DNA from: Sva-07 sp035527095
Lineage (GTDB): Bacteria > Actinomycetota > Acidimicrobiia > Acidimicrobiales > Ilumatobacteraceae
DNA: 64,000 nt
Reading direction: 5' to 3'
Assembly: GCA_035527095.1 (NCBI GenBank)
Contig: DATLBC010000138.1
Span: 42,918-106,917 of the forward strand
Below, in pieces: positions 27,824 through 35,686 of this stretch. Under the pieces are notes generated by a model. It did no database searches. It had not been told where the DNA came from and saw nothing but the letters and a program-made list of their open reading frames with translations. Position numbers and translations under genes: made by a program. Position 1 is the first letter of the stretch. Each line of letters starts with the position of its first letter.

Positions 27824-29692
27824 GTGGGGGTGGTGGGCGGTGATCCTGAACAACGCGATGCGGTGCGACCGCGGATCCCTGCCGATGCACCGCTCGACAT
27901 CGCTGTGCACACGTCGGGTATCCGTGCCGTGCAGGCCCGTGTCGACGACGGTCCCCGGGTCGCGCTGCAACGCGACGCTCGTACGGGTGACTGGATCGGT
28001 GAGGTTCCAGCGGGATCGCGCTATGTGATCGCGGTGGACGACGATCGACTCGCGCTCGATCCCCGTGCGACCGAAGTGTGGTTCCCGTCGGGGCACTCGC
28101 GCGACGCCAACAAGCGAAATGGCGGTGTGTCCGCCGCTGACTTCCCTCGAGCGGTTGCAGCGCCGTGGCCTGCCGCTCGTCCCCAGCGCAACACGACCCG
28201 GCCTCTCGTCGTCTACGAGGCACATGTGCGCGGGCTCACCGCGGGCCGTCCCCGGCCCGACGCCGGAAGCTATCGAGCAGCGATCGACGAACTTCCTCGT
28301 CTCGCCGACCTCGGGGTGTCGGTGCTCGAACTGCTCCCCGTGCACCAGTTCGACCCCGATGAAGGCAACTACTGGGGGTACATGCCGCTCGTGTTCGGTG
28401 CCGTGCACCGTCACTACGCGTCCGGCGATCATCCCGCCGAGGAACTCGCCGACCTCGTGACCGCCGCGCACGACCACGACATCGAGGTATGGCTCGACGT
28501 GGTGTTCAACCACACCACCGAATCCGATCGAACGGGTCCGTACTACTCGCTGCGGGTGCTCGACGAGCGTGAGTACTACGTCGTGCGGCCCGACGGCACG
28601 TATCTCGACGATTCCGGGACCGGGAACGTGGTCGACGCGCACTCGCCGCAGTCGCGCCGCCTGATCATGGAGGCGCTCGACCGGTTCGCCGACCTCGGCG
28701 TCGACGGGTTCCGATTCGACCTCGCCGCCGTGCTGGCGCGTGATGCCGATTTCGTCCGGGCGATCGGTGACTGGGGTGAGCGTCGAGGGGTGCGGCTCGT
28801 CGCCGAGCCGTGGGACATGGCGCGCTACCTGCTCGGCCCGGACTTCCCCGACCAGCGGTGGATGCAGTGGAACGGCGAGTTCCGCGACGACGTTCGTGGG
28901 TTCCTGCGCGGCGAGCCGGGCATGGTGCCGTCGATGGTGCAGCGCCTCGCGGGCAGCGCCGACCTGTTCACCTCGCCGATGTCTTCGCTGAACTTTCTGA
29001 CCGCGCACGACGGCTTCACGATGTACGACCTCGTCGCCTACGACCACCGGCACAACGAGGCCAACGGGTGGGACAACACCGACGGCCACCATCACAACCG
29101 CTCGTGGAACTGCGGGTGGGAGGGCGATGTCGGAGTGCCCGACGACGTGATGGTCCTGCGCCGCCGGCAGCTGCGCAACGCGGTGTGCCTGCTGTTGCTC
29201 AGCCATGGCGTGCCGATGTTCGTGGCCGGCGACGAATTCGCCCGCACGCAGGGTGGCAACAACAACGCCTACAACCAGGACAACGAGACATCGTGGATCG
29301 ACTGGCAGCGGGCGGTCGAGTGGTCCGATCACGAACGGTTCGTTCGCCACGTGCTCGCCGTTCGCTCCGCGCATCCCGTGCTGTGGGACCCGGAGCGGTG
29401 GGGGAGCCGCCTGGTCGCCTTCGGAGCCACCGGCGACCCGGACGTGGGGTTCGAGTCGCGGTCGATCGCCTGGGCGGTCGATGGGCTCTACGTGATGGCG
29501 AACATGTGGTGGGAGCCGGTCGAGTTCACGCTCCAGGTGCCCGGCGACTGGCACGTGGTCATCGACACGACGACCGATTCGGTCAGCCGCGCCGAGTCGG
29601 CTCGACCGGCGGGCGCCTCGGTCACCGTCGGCCCCCGCTCGATCGTCGTCCTGATGAAGGAGCGGATACCAGGTGTGACGTCTGGGGTCTGA
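27824..29692 (+). CDS. glgX: GH13 glycogen debranching enzyme (GlgX-type isoamylase)
   Basis: This 622-residue alpha-amylase-superfamily protein has an N-terminal beta-rich domain of about 110 residues and then a catalytic barrel. The motifs are YEAHVRGLT, DVVFNHTTE (region I), GFRFDLAAVL (nucleophile Asp), LVAEPWD (acid/base Glu) and LTAHDGFT (region IV), plus the GlgX-like GNNNAYNQDNE. It hydrolyses alpha-1,6 branches of glycogen. Several GTG codons (27824, 27830, 27833) could be the start. The last codons and TGA stop lie inside a copy of the GGGTCTGACCC repeat. Confidence 0.88.
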   Translation: MGVVGGDPEQRDAVRPRIPADAPLDIAVHTSGIRAVQARVDDGPRVALQRDARTGDWIGEVPAGSRYVIAVDDDRLALDPRATEVWFPSGHSRDANKRNGGVSAADFPRAVAAPWPAARPQRNTTRPLVVYEAHVRGLTAGRPRPDAGSYRAAIDELPRLADLGVSVLELLPVHQFDPDEGNYWGYMPLVFGAVHRHYASGDHPAEELADLVTAAHDHDIEVWLDVVFNHTTESDRTGPYYSLRVLDEREYYVVRPDGTYLDDSGTGNVVDAHSPQSRRLIMEALDRFADLGVDGFRFDLAAVLARDADFVRAIGDWGERRGVRLVAEPWDMARYLLGPDFPDQRWMQWNGEFRDDVRGFLRGEPGMVPSMVQRLAGSADLFTSPMSSLNFLTAHDGFTMYDLVAYDHRHNEANGWDNTDGHHHNRSWNCGWEGDVGVPDDVMVLRRRQLRNAVCLLLLSHGVPMFVAGDEFARTQGGNNNAYNQDNETSWIDWQRAVEWSDHERFVRHVLAVRSAHPVLWDPERWGSRLVAFGATGDPDVGFESRSIAWAVDGLYVMANMWWEPVEFTLQVPGDWHVVIDTTTDSVSRAESARPAGASVTVGPRSIVVLMKERIPGVTSGV

Positions 29693-29707
29693 CCCGAAAC
29701 GTCACAC
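29673..29707. repeat. GGGTCTGACCC-family palindrome supplying the glgX stop
   Basis: GTGTGACGTCTGGGGTC (29673-29689) and GACCCGAAACGTCACAC (29691-29707) form a 17-bp inverted repeat with two mismatches around a single T. It lies between the convergent glgX and the FAD oxidase. It begins inside glgX, so the last residues of GlgX (GVTSGV) and the stop codon come from the repeat. A bidirectional terminator role is plausible. Confidence 0.75.
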
Positions 29708-31147
29708 TCACGAGTCGAAGCCGAGGCCCATTCGGTCGAGGGTGCGCAGCCAGACGTTGCGTTTGCCGGTCTTGTCTTCATGGTTGAGCGACCATCGCGT
29801 GGCCTGGATCCCCATGAACCGGAACGGTTCCGGTGGGAACGGCAGCGGCTTGTCCCTGACGAAGTCGGTCTTGGTGGCGATCGACTTCCTGCCGGCGAGC
29901 AGGTCGAGCATCGTCGATGCAGCGAATCTCGTGGCGGCGACCCCGAGGCCGGTGTAGCCGACGGCGTAGACGACCCGGTTCGACATCGCGGAGCCGAAGA
30001 AGACCGAGAACCTCGTGCTCGTGTCGATCGCACCCCCCCACGTGTGGGTGAACTTCAGGTCGTCGAGCTGGGGAAACGTCTCGAAGAAGTGGCCGGACAG
30101 CTTGGCCCACGTTTCGGGGCGGCTCTCGCGCTCGGTCGAGACCTTCGACCCCCAGAAGTAGATCGCGTCGTATCCGCCCCACAGAATGCGGTTGTCCGAC
30201 GTGAGTCGGTAGTAGTGGAACTGGTTGGTGATGTCGGACAACCCCTGGCGGTTGGTCCAAGCGATTCGGTCGAGTTGTTCGCTCGACAACGGTTCGGTCA
30301 CCAAGCAGTAGTCGTACACCGGCACCATGTACTGCCTGATGCGCTTCAACAGCGGTTTGTCGGCGTTGGTGCCGAGCACCGCCTGCGCGCAGCGGATCGT
30401 TCCGAGCGGCGTGACGACGGCGACGCCGCGGCCGTCCTTGTCGACCGAGGTCGCCTTGGTGTGTTCGTAGATCCGCACCCCGAGTTCCTCGGCGACGCGT
30501 TTGAGTTCCCAGGCAAGCTTGGCGGGGTCGACGAGCGCCGCACGTCCCATCCGGAACAACCCGCCCGTGTACGTCGGCGAGTTGACCTCGGCGCGCATTG
30601 CATCTTGGTCGAGCCACCGGACCTGTTGGCCGAGTGACCGCAACAGGTCGTGCTCTTCGCGCAGCTCGTCGAGATAGGACGGGGGATGGTTGACGTGAGC
30701 GACGTCGATCACGCCGTTGCGCTCGTAGTCGCACTGCATCGAATATCGCTCGATCGCAGCCTCGATGTCGTTGAGGTTGCGCAGGCCGAGCTCTTCGAGG
30801 GTGTCGATCTCGTCGGCGTGACGATCCATGCCGTTGCCGACACCGTGGGTGATCGAGGCCTCCATGAAACCGCCGTTGCGTCCACTGGCCGCGCCGCCGA
30901 CTTCGCCCTTGTCGATCAGGACCACGTCGCGCGAGGGATCTCGCTCCTTCGCTATCACCGCAGTCCACAACCCGGTGTAGCCGCCGCCGACGATGCAGAG
31001 ATCGCAGTGCTCGTCGCGGACGAGCGTGGGGTTCGACTCGGGGATGTCCGCGCTCTCGAGCCAGAACGGATACGGCTCCGCGTCGGCGATCGCGTCGAGG
31101 GCACGCTGGTCGTACGATTGGTCTCCGTTGGCGGCGTCGTTGCTCAT
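29708..31147 (-). CDS. FAD-dependent amine oxidase, DAO family (PuuB-like)
   Basis: The 479-residue flavoenzyme has the dinucleotide-binding motif CIVGGGYTGLWTA near residue 50, the acidic residue at the end of beta-2 (VVLIDKGEVGGAASGRNGG) and a C-terminal FAD segment (YAVGYTGLGVAATRFA). Overall it resembles gamma-glutamylputrescine oxidase and related D-amino-acid/amine oxidases. Substrate unknown; no polyamine genes are adjacent. ATG 31147 was chosen because upstream codons lack conservation features. It is divergent from the SDR gene. Confidence 0.85.
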   Translation of the reverse strand: MSNDAANGDQSYDQRALDAIADAEPYPFWLESADIPESNPTLVRDEHCDLCIVGGGYTGLWTAVIAKERDPSRDVVLIDKGEVGGAASGRNGGFMEASITHGVGNGMDRHADEIDTLEELGLRNLNDIEAAIERYSMQCDYERNGVIDVAHVNHPPSYLDELREEHDLLRSLGQQVRWLDQDAMRAEVNSPTYTGGLFRMGRAALVDPAKLAWELKRVAEELGVRIYEHTKATSVDKDGRGVAVVTPLGTIRCAQAVLGTNADKPLLKRIRQYMVPVYDYCLVTEPLSSEQLDRIAWTNRQGLSDITNQFHYYRLTSDNRILWGGYDAIYFWGSKVSTERESRPETWAKLSGHFFETFPQLDDLKFTHTWGGAIDTSTRFSVFFGSAMSNRVVYAVGYTGLGVAATRFAASTMLDLLAGRKSIATKTDFVRDKPLPFPPEPFRFMGIQATRWSLNHEDKTGKRNVWLRTLDRMGLGFDS

Positions 31148-31241
31148 GATCTCACTGGCCGAGATCGTACCTCTCGCTCGAGCGAGCCGACGTGCTCCCG
31201 GCGCCTCGCTGCCGACGGGTATGACCCCATACGGTGACGCG

Positions 31242-31970
31242 ATGGAACTTGGGATCAGCGGCCGACGCGCCGCGGTGGCGGCAGCGACATCCGGACTCGG
31301 CTTGGCCTCGGCGGTGGCGCTCGCCGCCGAAGGCGTCCACGTGGCGATCTGCGGGCGCGATCCCGACCGTCTGGCGGCTGCCGCGGCCACGGTCGGCCAC
31401 GGTTGCGTGCCGATCGTTGCCGACGTGTCGACGCCCGACGGGGCCGCAACCTTCGTCGACGACGCCGCGGCCGCACTCGGCGCCATCGACATCCTCGTCC
31501 CGAACGCGGGTGGTCCGCCGCCGGGCACGTTTGCGTCGACGCCGGTCGAGGCCTATCCGGCCGCGCTCGAGTTGAACCTGCTCTCGGTCGTGGCGATGTG
31601 CAAGGCCGCCGTGCCGGCGATGCAGGAGCGTCGCTGGGGACGAGTCGTGGCGATCACGTCGCTGTCGGTGCGCCAACCCATTGCCCAGTTGATCCTCTCG
31701 AACACCGCTCGCGCCGGGGCGACGGGTTTTCTCAAGACGCTGGCGCTCGAAGTGTCGCGTGACGGCGTCACCGTCAACAGCGTGCAGCCGGGTCTGCACC
31801 GGACTCCTCGGATCACCGATCTGTACAGCGAGGATCAGCAGGCGTCGATGCGGATGGGTGACGCGTCCGACTTCGGCCAGGTGGTGGCATTCCTGTGTGG
31901 CGAGCCGGCCAAGTTCACCACTGGCGTGCAGCTCCACGTCGACGGCGGCGACTACCTCGGACTGCTCTGA
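31242..31970 (+). CDS. SDR-family protein with altered catalytic residues
   Basis: The 242-residue Rossmann-fold short-chain dehydrogenase has ATSGLGLASAVALAAEG (cofactor loop), NAGGPPPG and a C-terminal VDGGDYLGLL. The active-site Ser region is present (ITSLSVRQP), but the YxxxK pair is replaced: the motif reads ILSNTARAG, with Ser for Tyr and Arg for Lys. A whole subgroup of SDRs has this form (SNALRAG-like), so it is natural rather than a mutation, but classical reductase activity is uncertain. Confidence 0.85.
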   Translation: MELGISGRRAAVAAATSGLGLASAVALAAEGVHVAICGRDPDRLAAAAATVGHGCVPIVADVSTPDGAATFVDDAAAALGAIDILVPNAGGPPPGTFASTPVEAYPAALELNLLSVVAMCKAAVPAMQERRWGRVVAITSLSVRQPIAQLILSNTARAGATGFLKTLALEVSRDGVTVNSVQPGLHRTPRITDLYSEDQQASMRMGDASDFGQVVAFLCGEPAKFTTGVQLHVDGGDYLGLL

Positions 31971-31990
31971 ACGCAACCGCTGCGTGCGCT

Positions 31991-33019
31991 TCAGGCGGCG
32001 TGTTCGGGATTCGTCGTGAGGTACGTCGCAGCGTCGATCGGTGCAGACTCCGAGTAGCCGATCGGCAATCGGATCGTGCCGGCCGAGGAGCCGAAGAACA
32101 CTTGGAAGGCGTGGTAGCCGGCGTACAACTCCGGCTCGTCACGCAGACTCTCGGCGTAGGCGGTGACCACTGCGACGTAGCCGTCGTTGGGGTTGTACTG
32201 ATACACCGCGGCATTCATGTCGTCGGGGCCGCCGCTCTGCGCGAGGTAGGTCGCAGCCCCGATGATCGCATCGCGCGGCACGGTCGGATCGCCTGCGCAG
32301 CAGGTCGTCCAAGTCGTCGGCAGGAACTGCATCGGCCCGACCGCCCCCGCCGACGACACGCCTTGGATCCGACCCATGCGCGTCTCTTGCAGGTGGATCG
32401 CGGCGAGCCAGTACCACGCAATGCCGGTGAGTTGCTCGGCCTCGGCGTAGTGGGCGAGGAGCGCGTCGATCGGTTCGGGCTCGTCGACCGTCCACGCGGG
32501 GAGCTCGTCGGGGAGCGGCTGGGGCGGTCTCGATGCGCTGCGCTGTTGCAGGAACTGCCGGGCCCGAACGATTCGCTCCACCGCCGGCGCGGCCGAGGGC
32601 TCGAGTCTGCTCAGCACGGCGTCGTCGAGGTCGGCGCTGTTGGCGAGCTGTCGCAGCACGAGTTGGTAGTCGACGCCCGCAGCGGCGCGCTCATCGTCGG
32701 TCGCGGTCGTATCGACGATCGCGGCGTGGCTCGATGACAGGCGAGCGGCGAACTCGTCGGCATCGAGCGTTCCGTCGAGGCGTGCGGGCGGTTCCCCGAG
32801 CCCGGGGCTCGGGGAACCACGGTCGGTTGTCGCCGGTGCCACCGTGGTCACGGGCTCCAAGGAGTCCTGAACCGGGACGTCTGTCGTGGACACGATGGCC
32901 GCAGTGGTGGATGGCGTCGTGGTCACCGCACTCTCGCCAGCGGCGCATCCAGTCGCCCCGAGGCCGACGATCGTGGCTGCTGCGACCGCGAGCGGTATCC
33001 GCATCCCCCTCCGCATCAT
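31991..33019 (-). CDS. lytic transglycosylase-like lipoprotein
   Basis: The 342-residue exported protein has a signal peptide with probable lipobox (GATGC, then AAGE), a Thr/Pro/Val-rich linker, helical spacers, and a C-terminal SLT (lysozyme-like) domain. The catalytic Glu is in HLQETRMGRIQG, followed by AGAVGPMQFLPTTW, and a late NAAVYQYNPNDGYV. It should cut the glycan strands of peptidoglycan. ATG 33019 overlaps the GT2 stop (ATGA). A 29-nt GC palindrome lies within the linker coding region. Confidence 0.88.
   Translation of the reverse strand: MMRRGMRIPLAVAAATIVGLGATGCAAGESAVTTTPSTTAAIVSTTDVPVQDSLEPVTTVAPATTDRGSPSPGLGEPPARLDGTLDADEFAARLSSSHAAIVDTTATDDERAAAGVDYQLVLRQLANSADLDDAVLSRLEPSAAPAVERIVRARQFLQQRSASRPPQPLPDELPAWTVDEPEPIDALLAHYAEAEQLTGIAWYWLAAIHLQETRMGRIQGVSSAGAVGPMQFLPTTWTTCCAGDPTVPRDAIIGAATYLAQSGGPDDMNAAVYQYNPNDGYVAVVTAYAESLRDEPELYAGYHAFQVFFGSSAGTIRLPIGYSESAPIDAATYLTTNPEHAA
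32790..32818. repeat. palindrome GTTCCCCGAGCCCGGG inside a coding region
   Basis: The 29-nt near-perfect palindrome GGTTCCCCGAGCCC / GGGCTCGGGGAACC (14-bp arms) lies in the linker of the lytic transglycosylase and encodes SPSPGLGEP on the minus strand. Sixteen bases (32791-32806) are identical to the arm of the intergenic hairpin at 53631-53694. It looks like a mobile or recurrent palindrome tolerated in a flexible protein segment. Confidence 0.7.
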
Positions 33020-34014
33020 GCGGGTGCGTCGTACTCGGCCCGTGATGCACGCAACCGGAGATCCTCCAGGACCCGTCGGTTCGCTGCCTGCAGGTCGGCG
33101 AGGAACGCCACTGCCCACAGCTGCGCGGCGACCACGATCAGACCGATGCCACCGAGCAGGCTCGGCACGCGGCTGGTGTAGTCGTCCTCGAACAGGTAGA
33201 GGCCCAGCCATCGCAGCAAGAGCGCCGCTCCGAGCACGAACGGGACCAGGCCGATCAGGAAGAAGAAGCGGAATGGCTTGTACAACGCGAAGCTGCGGAT
33301 GATCGCCTGCGCGGACCTCCACACGTAGCGAGCGCTGCTCTTGACGAGCCGCGAGTCTCGGGTCTTGGGGTTCACTCGGATCGGGACCGACTCGATCGCG
33401 ATGCCGTTCCAGCCTGCTTGCACGATCGTCTCCATCGTGTAGGTGTATTTGCCGAACACCTGGACCCGCATGGCCGCGTCCCGCGTGTACGCCCGGAATC
33501 CACTCGCAGCGTCTTTGACGCCTGTTCCGGAGAAGCGGCGGACGACCGAGCTCCCCACCCGCTGCAGCGCCTTCTTCGTGCGCGAGAAGTCGTCGATGTC
33601 GGCAATCGGACGCTCGCCGACGACCATGTCCGCGCGTCCGGCGAGCACCGGTGTCACCAGGTCAGGAATCGACGATCCCTGGTACTGGTTGTCGGCGTCG
33701 GTGTTGACGATGACGTCGGCGCCGGCCCGAAGGCAGGCGTCGATGCCGGTCATGAACGCGGTGGCGAGCCCGCGGTTGCGGCCGTGTGACACGATGTGGT
33801 CGACGCCGAGTTCTCGTGCCACCTCGATGGTCCGGTCGGTGCTGCCGTCGTCGATCACGAGCCATTCGACGACGTCGACTCCCGGTACCTGACGGGGGAG
33901 GTCGGCCAGGGTCATCGGCAGGGTCGCTTCCTCGTTGAAACACGGGATCTGGATGATCAACGTGACCGGGCCTGCCTCTGATCGGGCAACGGTGGGTTCA
34001 CCGGCGTTCGACAT
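33016..34014 (-). CDS. GT2 family glycosyltransferase with C-terminal membrane segments
   Basis: The 332-residue protein has an N-terminal GT-A domain (IIQIPCFNEEATL, VIDDGSTDRT, metal motif NTDADNQYQG) and two C-terminal transmembrane helices (FFFLIGLVPFVLGAALLL and GGIGLIVVAAQLWAVAFL). This architecture is like dolichyl-/polyprenyl-phosphate sugar transferases. It overlaps the upstream YbhN-like gene (TGATG) and the downstream transglycosylase gene (ATGA). It probably makes a lipid-linked sugar used by the GT39-like enzyme encoded at the head of the operon. Confidence 0.9.
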   Translation of the reverse strand: MSNAGEPTVARSEAGPVTLIIQIPCFNEEATLPMTLADLPRQVPGVDVVEWLVIDDGSTDRTIEVARELGVDHIVSHGRNRGLATAFMTGIDACLRAGADVIVNTDADNQYQGSSIPDLVTPVLAGRADMVVGERPIADIDDFSRTKKALQRVGSSVVRRFSGTGVKDAASGFRAYTRDAAMRVQVFGKYTYTMETIVQAGWNGIAIESVPIRVNPKTRDSRLVKSSARYVWRSAQAIIRSFALYKPFRFFFLIGLVPFVLGAALLLRWLGLYLFEDDYTSRVPSLLGGIGLIVVAAQLWAVAFLADLQAANRRVLEDLRLRASRAEYDAPA

Positions 34015-34979
34015 CACGGCGCAGCGTAACGGTCGAGCGTCACCTCGTCCGCTCGGTCGCCGGCCGGCCCAGGAGCGGGAGCCGTTCGAGCAACAGCGAC
34101 CGACATGGCGGCCCCGAGCAGGTCGACCGCGATCGACACCACGCGGCTCAACACCGCGACCGAAACAGCGATGTCGGCGCCGAGCATCGCCGTGGTCATC
34201 GAGATGAAGATCGTCTCGCGGACACCGATGCCGCCGGGCACGCCGACGATCACGAACCCGGCCATCCAGGAGATGCAGGTCGCGAAGACGAGTTCGATGA
34301 CGACCGATTCGTCGAGCTCGACTCCCAGGGCCACGGCGGCGAAGATGTTCATGCCGGCAAAGGCGACCCACACAGGAAGGTGCCGGGCCACGACGAGCGC
34401 AAACCAGCGAGCGTCGGGGAGGCGGAGTTCTCGCGTCGTGACCCGCCGCGCCAGACGGTCCATGAACCGTCGAGCGGGCGGCGAGGCGATCGCCACGAAC
34501 AGCAGCAGCAACACTGCGGCGAACGTCGCCGCAATCGCTCGATGGTCGGTCGGCGTCATCAGCCCGGTGATCGCCGCCACGGTCGCGGATCCGAGAAACG
34601 TGGTGACCATCGACATCGCCGTCGAGGAGTACGCAGCGCCGCGTGGCGTCGCTTCGCGGTGAGCCAGTTCGGCCTGGCCGACGATCGGCCAGATCCCACC
34701 CGGTACGTACTTGCCGAGTTGGCCGACGAAGAACCATGCCATCCCTCGCCGCCATGGTGCGGCAGCGCCGCCGTGGCGGAGGATCAACAACCAGTTCACA
34801 CCGATGAGGGCCATGGCGATGCACCCTGCAACGGCTCCCACGAGCAGCCAGCCGAGCTCGGCTGACGACAACGCGTCAGCGATTGCTTCGCGGTCGCGGA
34901 TGATCCGGCTGGTGACGAAGGCGATGCCGGCGACACCGATGGCGATCCCGATCAGGTTGGCGAGACGTGATCGGTTCAT
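34014..34979 (-). CDS. YbhN/AglD-like integral membrane protein (LPG synthase TM family)
   Basis: The 321-residue protein has seven to eight hydrophobic helices and the family segment WFFVGQLGKYVPGGIWPIVG, plus the C-terminal GFVIVGVPGGIGVRE. These features mark the lysylphosphatidylglycerol-synthetase transmembrane/UPF0104 family, without the catalytic C-terminal domain. Members are often found beside glycosyltransferases, as here, and have been proposed to move lipids or lipid-linked sugars. It lies 3 bp after the methyltransferase stop. Confidence 0.88.
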   Translation of the reverse strand: MNRSRLANLIGIAIGVAGIAFVTSRIIRDREAIADALSSAELGWLLVGAVAGCIAMALIGVNWLLILRHGGAAAPWRRGMAWFFVGQLGKYVPGGIWPIVGQAELAHREATPRGAAYSSTAMSMVTTFLGSATVAAITGLMTPTDHRAIAATFAAVLLLLFVAIASPPARRFMDRLARRVTTRELRLPDARWFALVVARHLPVWVAFAGMNIFAAVALGVELDESVVIELVFATCISWMAGFVIVGVPGGIGVRETIFISMTTAMLGADIAVSVAVLSRVVSIAVDLLGAAMSVAVARTAPAPGPAGDRADEVTLDRYAAP

Positions 34980-34982
34980 GGC

Positions 34983-35618
34983 TCAGGTCGAGCGGGTGGC
35001 GTCGCGCGTGGTTGCGAGCACCATCGTCCATGGCAACGGCGTGGCACGATCGACGACGTCGAAGTGGGCGTTGACGAGTTTGGCGAATCCGCGGTTCGTC
35101 CAATGGTTGATGTGCCCCGGGGTGTTGCCGAGGTCGCGCAGATACCGGCCGCGGGCCATGTTGCCCGCCCGCCAGATCGGTTCGAAGGGGACCGAAGCGA
35201 TCAGTGACCCTGCGCAGACGCGGGCGAGTTCGGCCATGGCGGCTGCGGGATCGGGGAGGTGTTCGAAGACCTCGATGGCCAAGACCAGGTCGAACGTGCC
35301 GTCGGCGAACGGGAGCGAGCCCGCATCGCCGAACGCGCACGACAGGTCGCGCGACTGCCACTGAGCGGCCAGTTCCTCGTCGGGGAGATCGAGGCCGATG
35401 ACCGGAACTCCGGCGAAGCGCTCGATGACCCGGCTGGTCACGATCCCCTCGCCGATGCCGATCTCGAAGATGCGTGTCGGAGCCGTCGTGTCGAGAAACC
35501 GGTCGAGTGCGGAGAAGAAACCGCGCATCATCCGTTGTTCGATCGGATTGGTCGATCCGTACTTGTCGTAGGTGTTCCCGGTGGGGATTGCAGTGTGGTC
35601 AGGCATCGTCGTCGGCAT
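34983..35618 (-). CDS. class I SAM-dependent methyltransferase
   Basis: The methyltransferase has 211 residues from ATG 35618 (207 from ATG 35606). Motif I reads IFEIGIGEGIVTSRV, the acidic residue follows at VIGLDLPDE, and motif IV reads FDLVLAIEVFEHLPDPAA. The Methyltransf_11/23 pattern is clear; the acceptor is unknown. Its place between the GT39-like and YbhN-like genes suggests modification of an envelope glycan or its lipid carrier. The 68 bp upstream separate it from the GT39-like gene in the same direction. Confidence 0.85.
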   Translation of the reverse strand: MPTTMPDHTAIPTGNTYDKYGSTNPIEQRMMRGFFSALDRFLDTTAPTRIFEIGIGEGIVTSRVIERFAGVPVIGLDLPDEELAAQWQSRDLSCAFGDAGSLPFADGTFDLVLAIEVFEHLPDPAAAMAELARVCAGSLIASVPFEPIWRAGNMARGRYLRDLGNTPGHINHWTNRGFAKLVNAHFDVVDRATPLPWTMVLATTRDATRST

Positions 35619-35686
35619 CTCGTCGTGGCTTGTGGTGAAGTCTGGTGGTTCGGGTGGTCTCGGCGCGGGAGCGTATCGAACCACGG

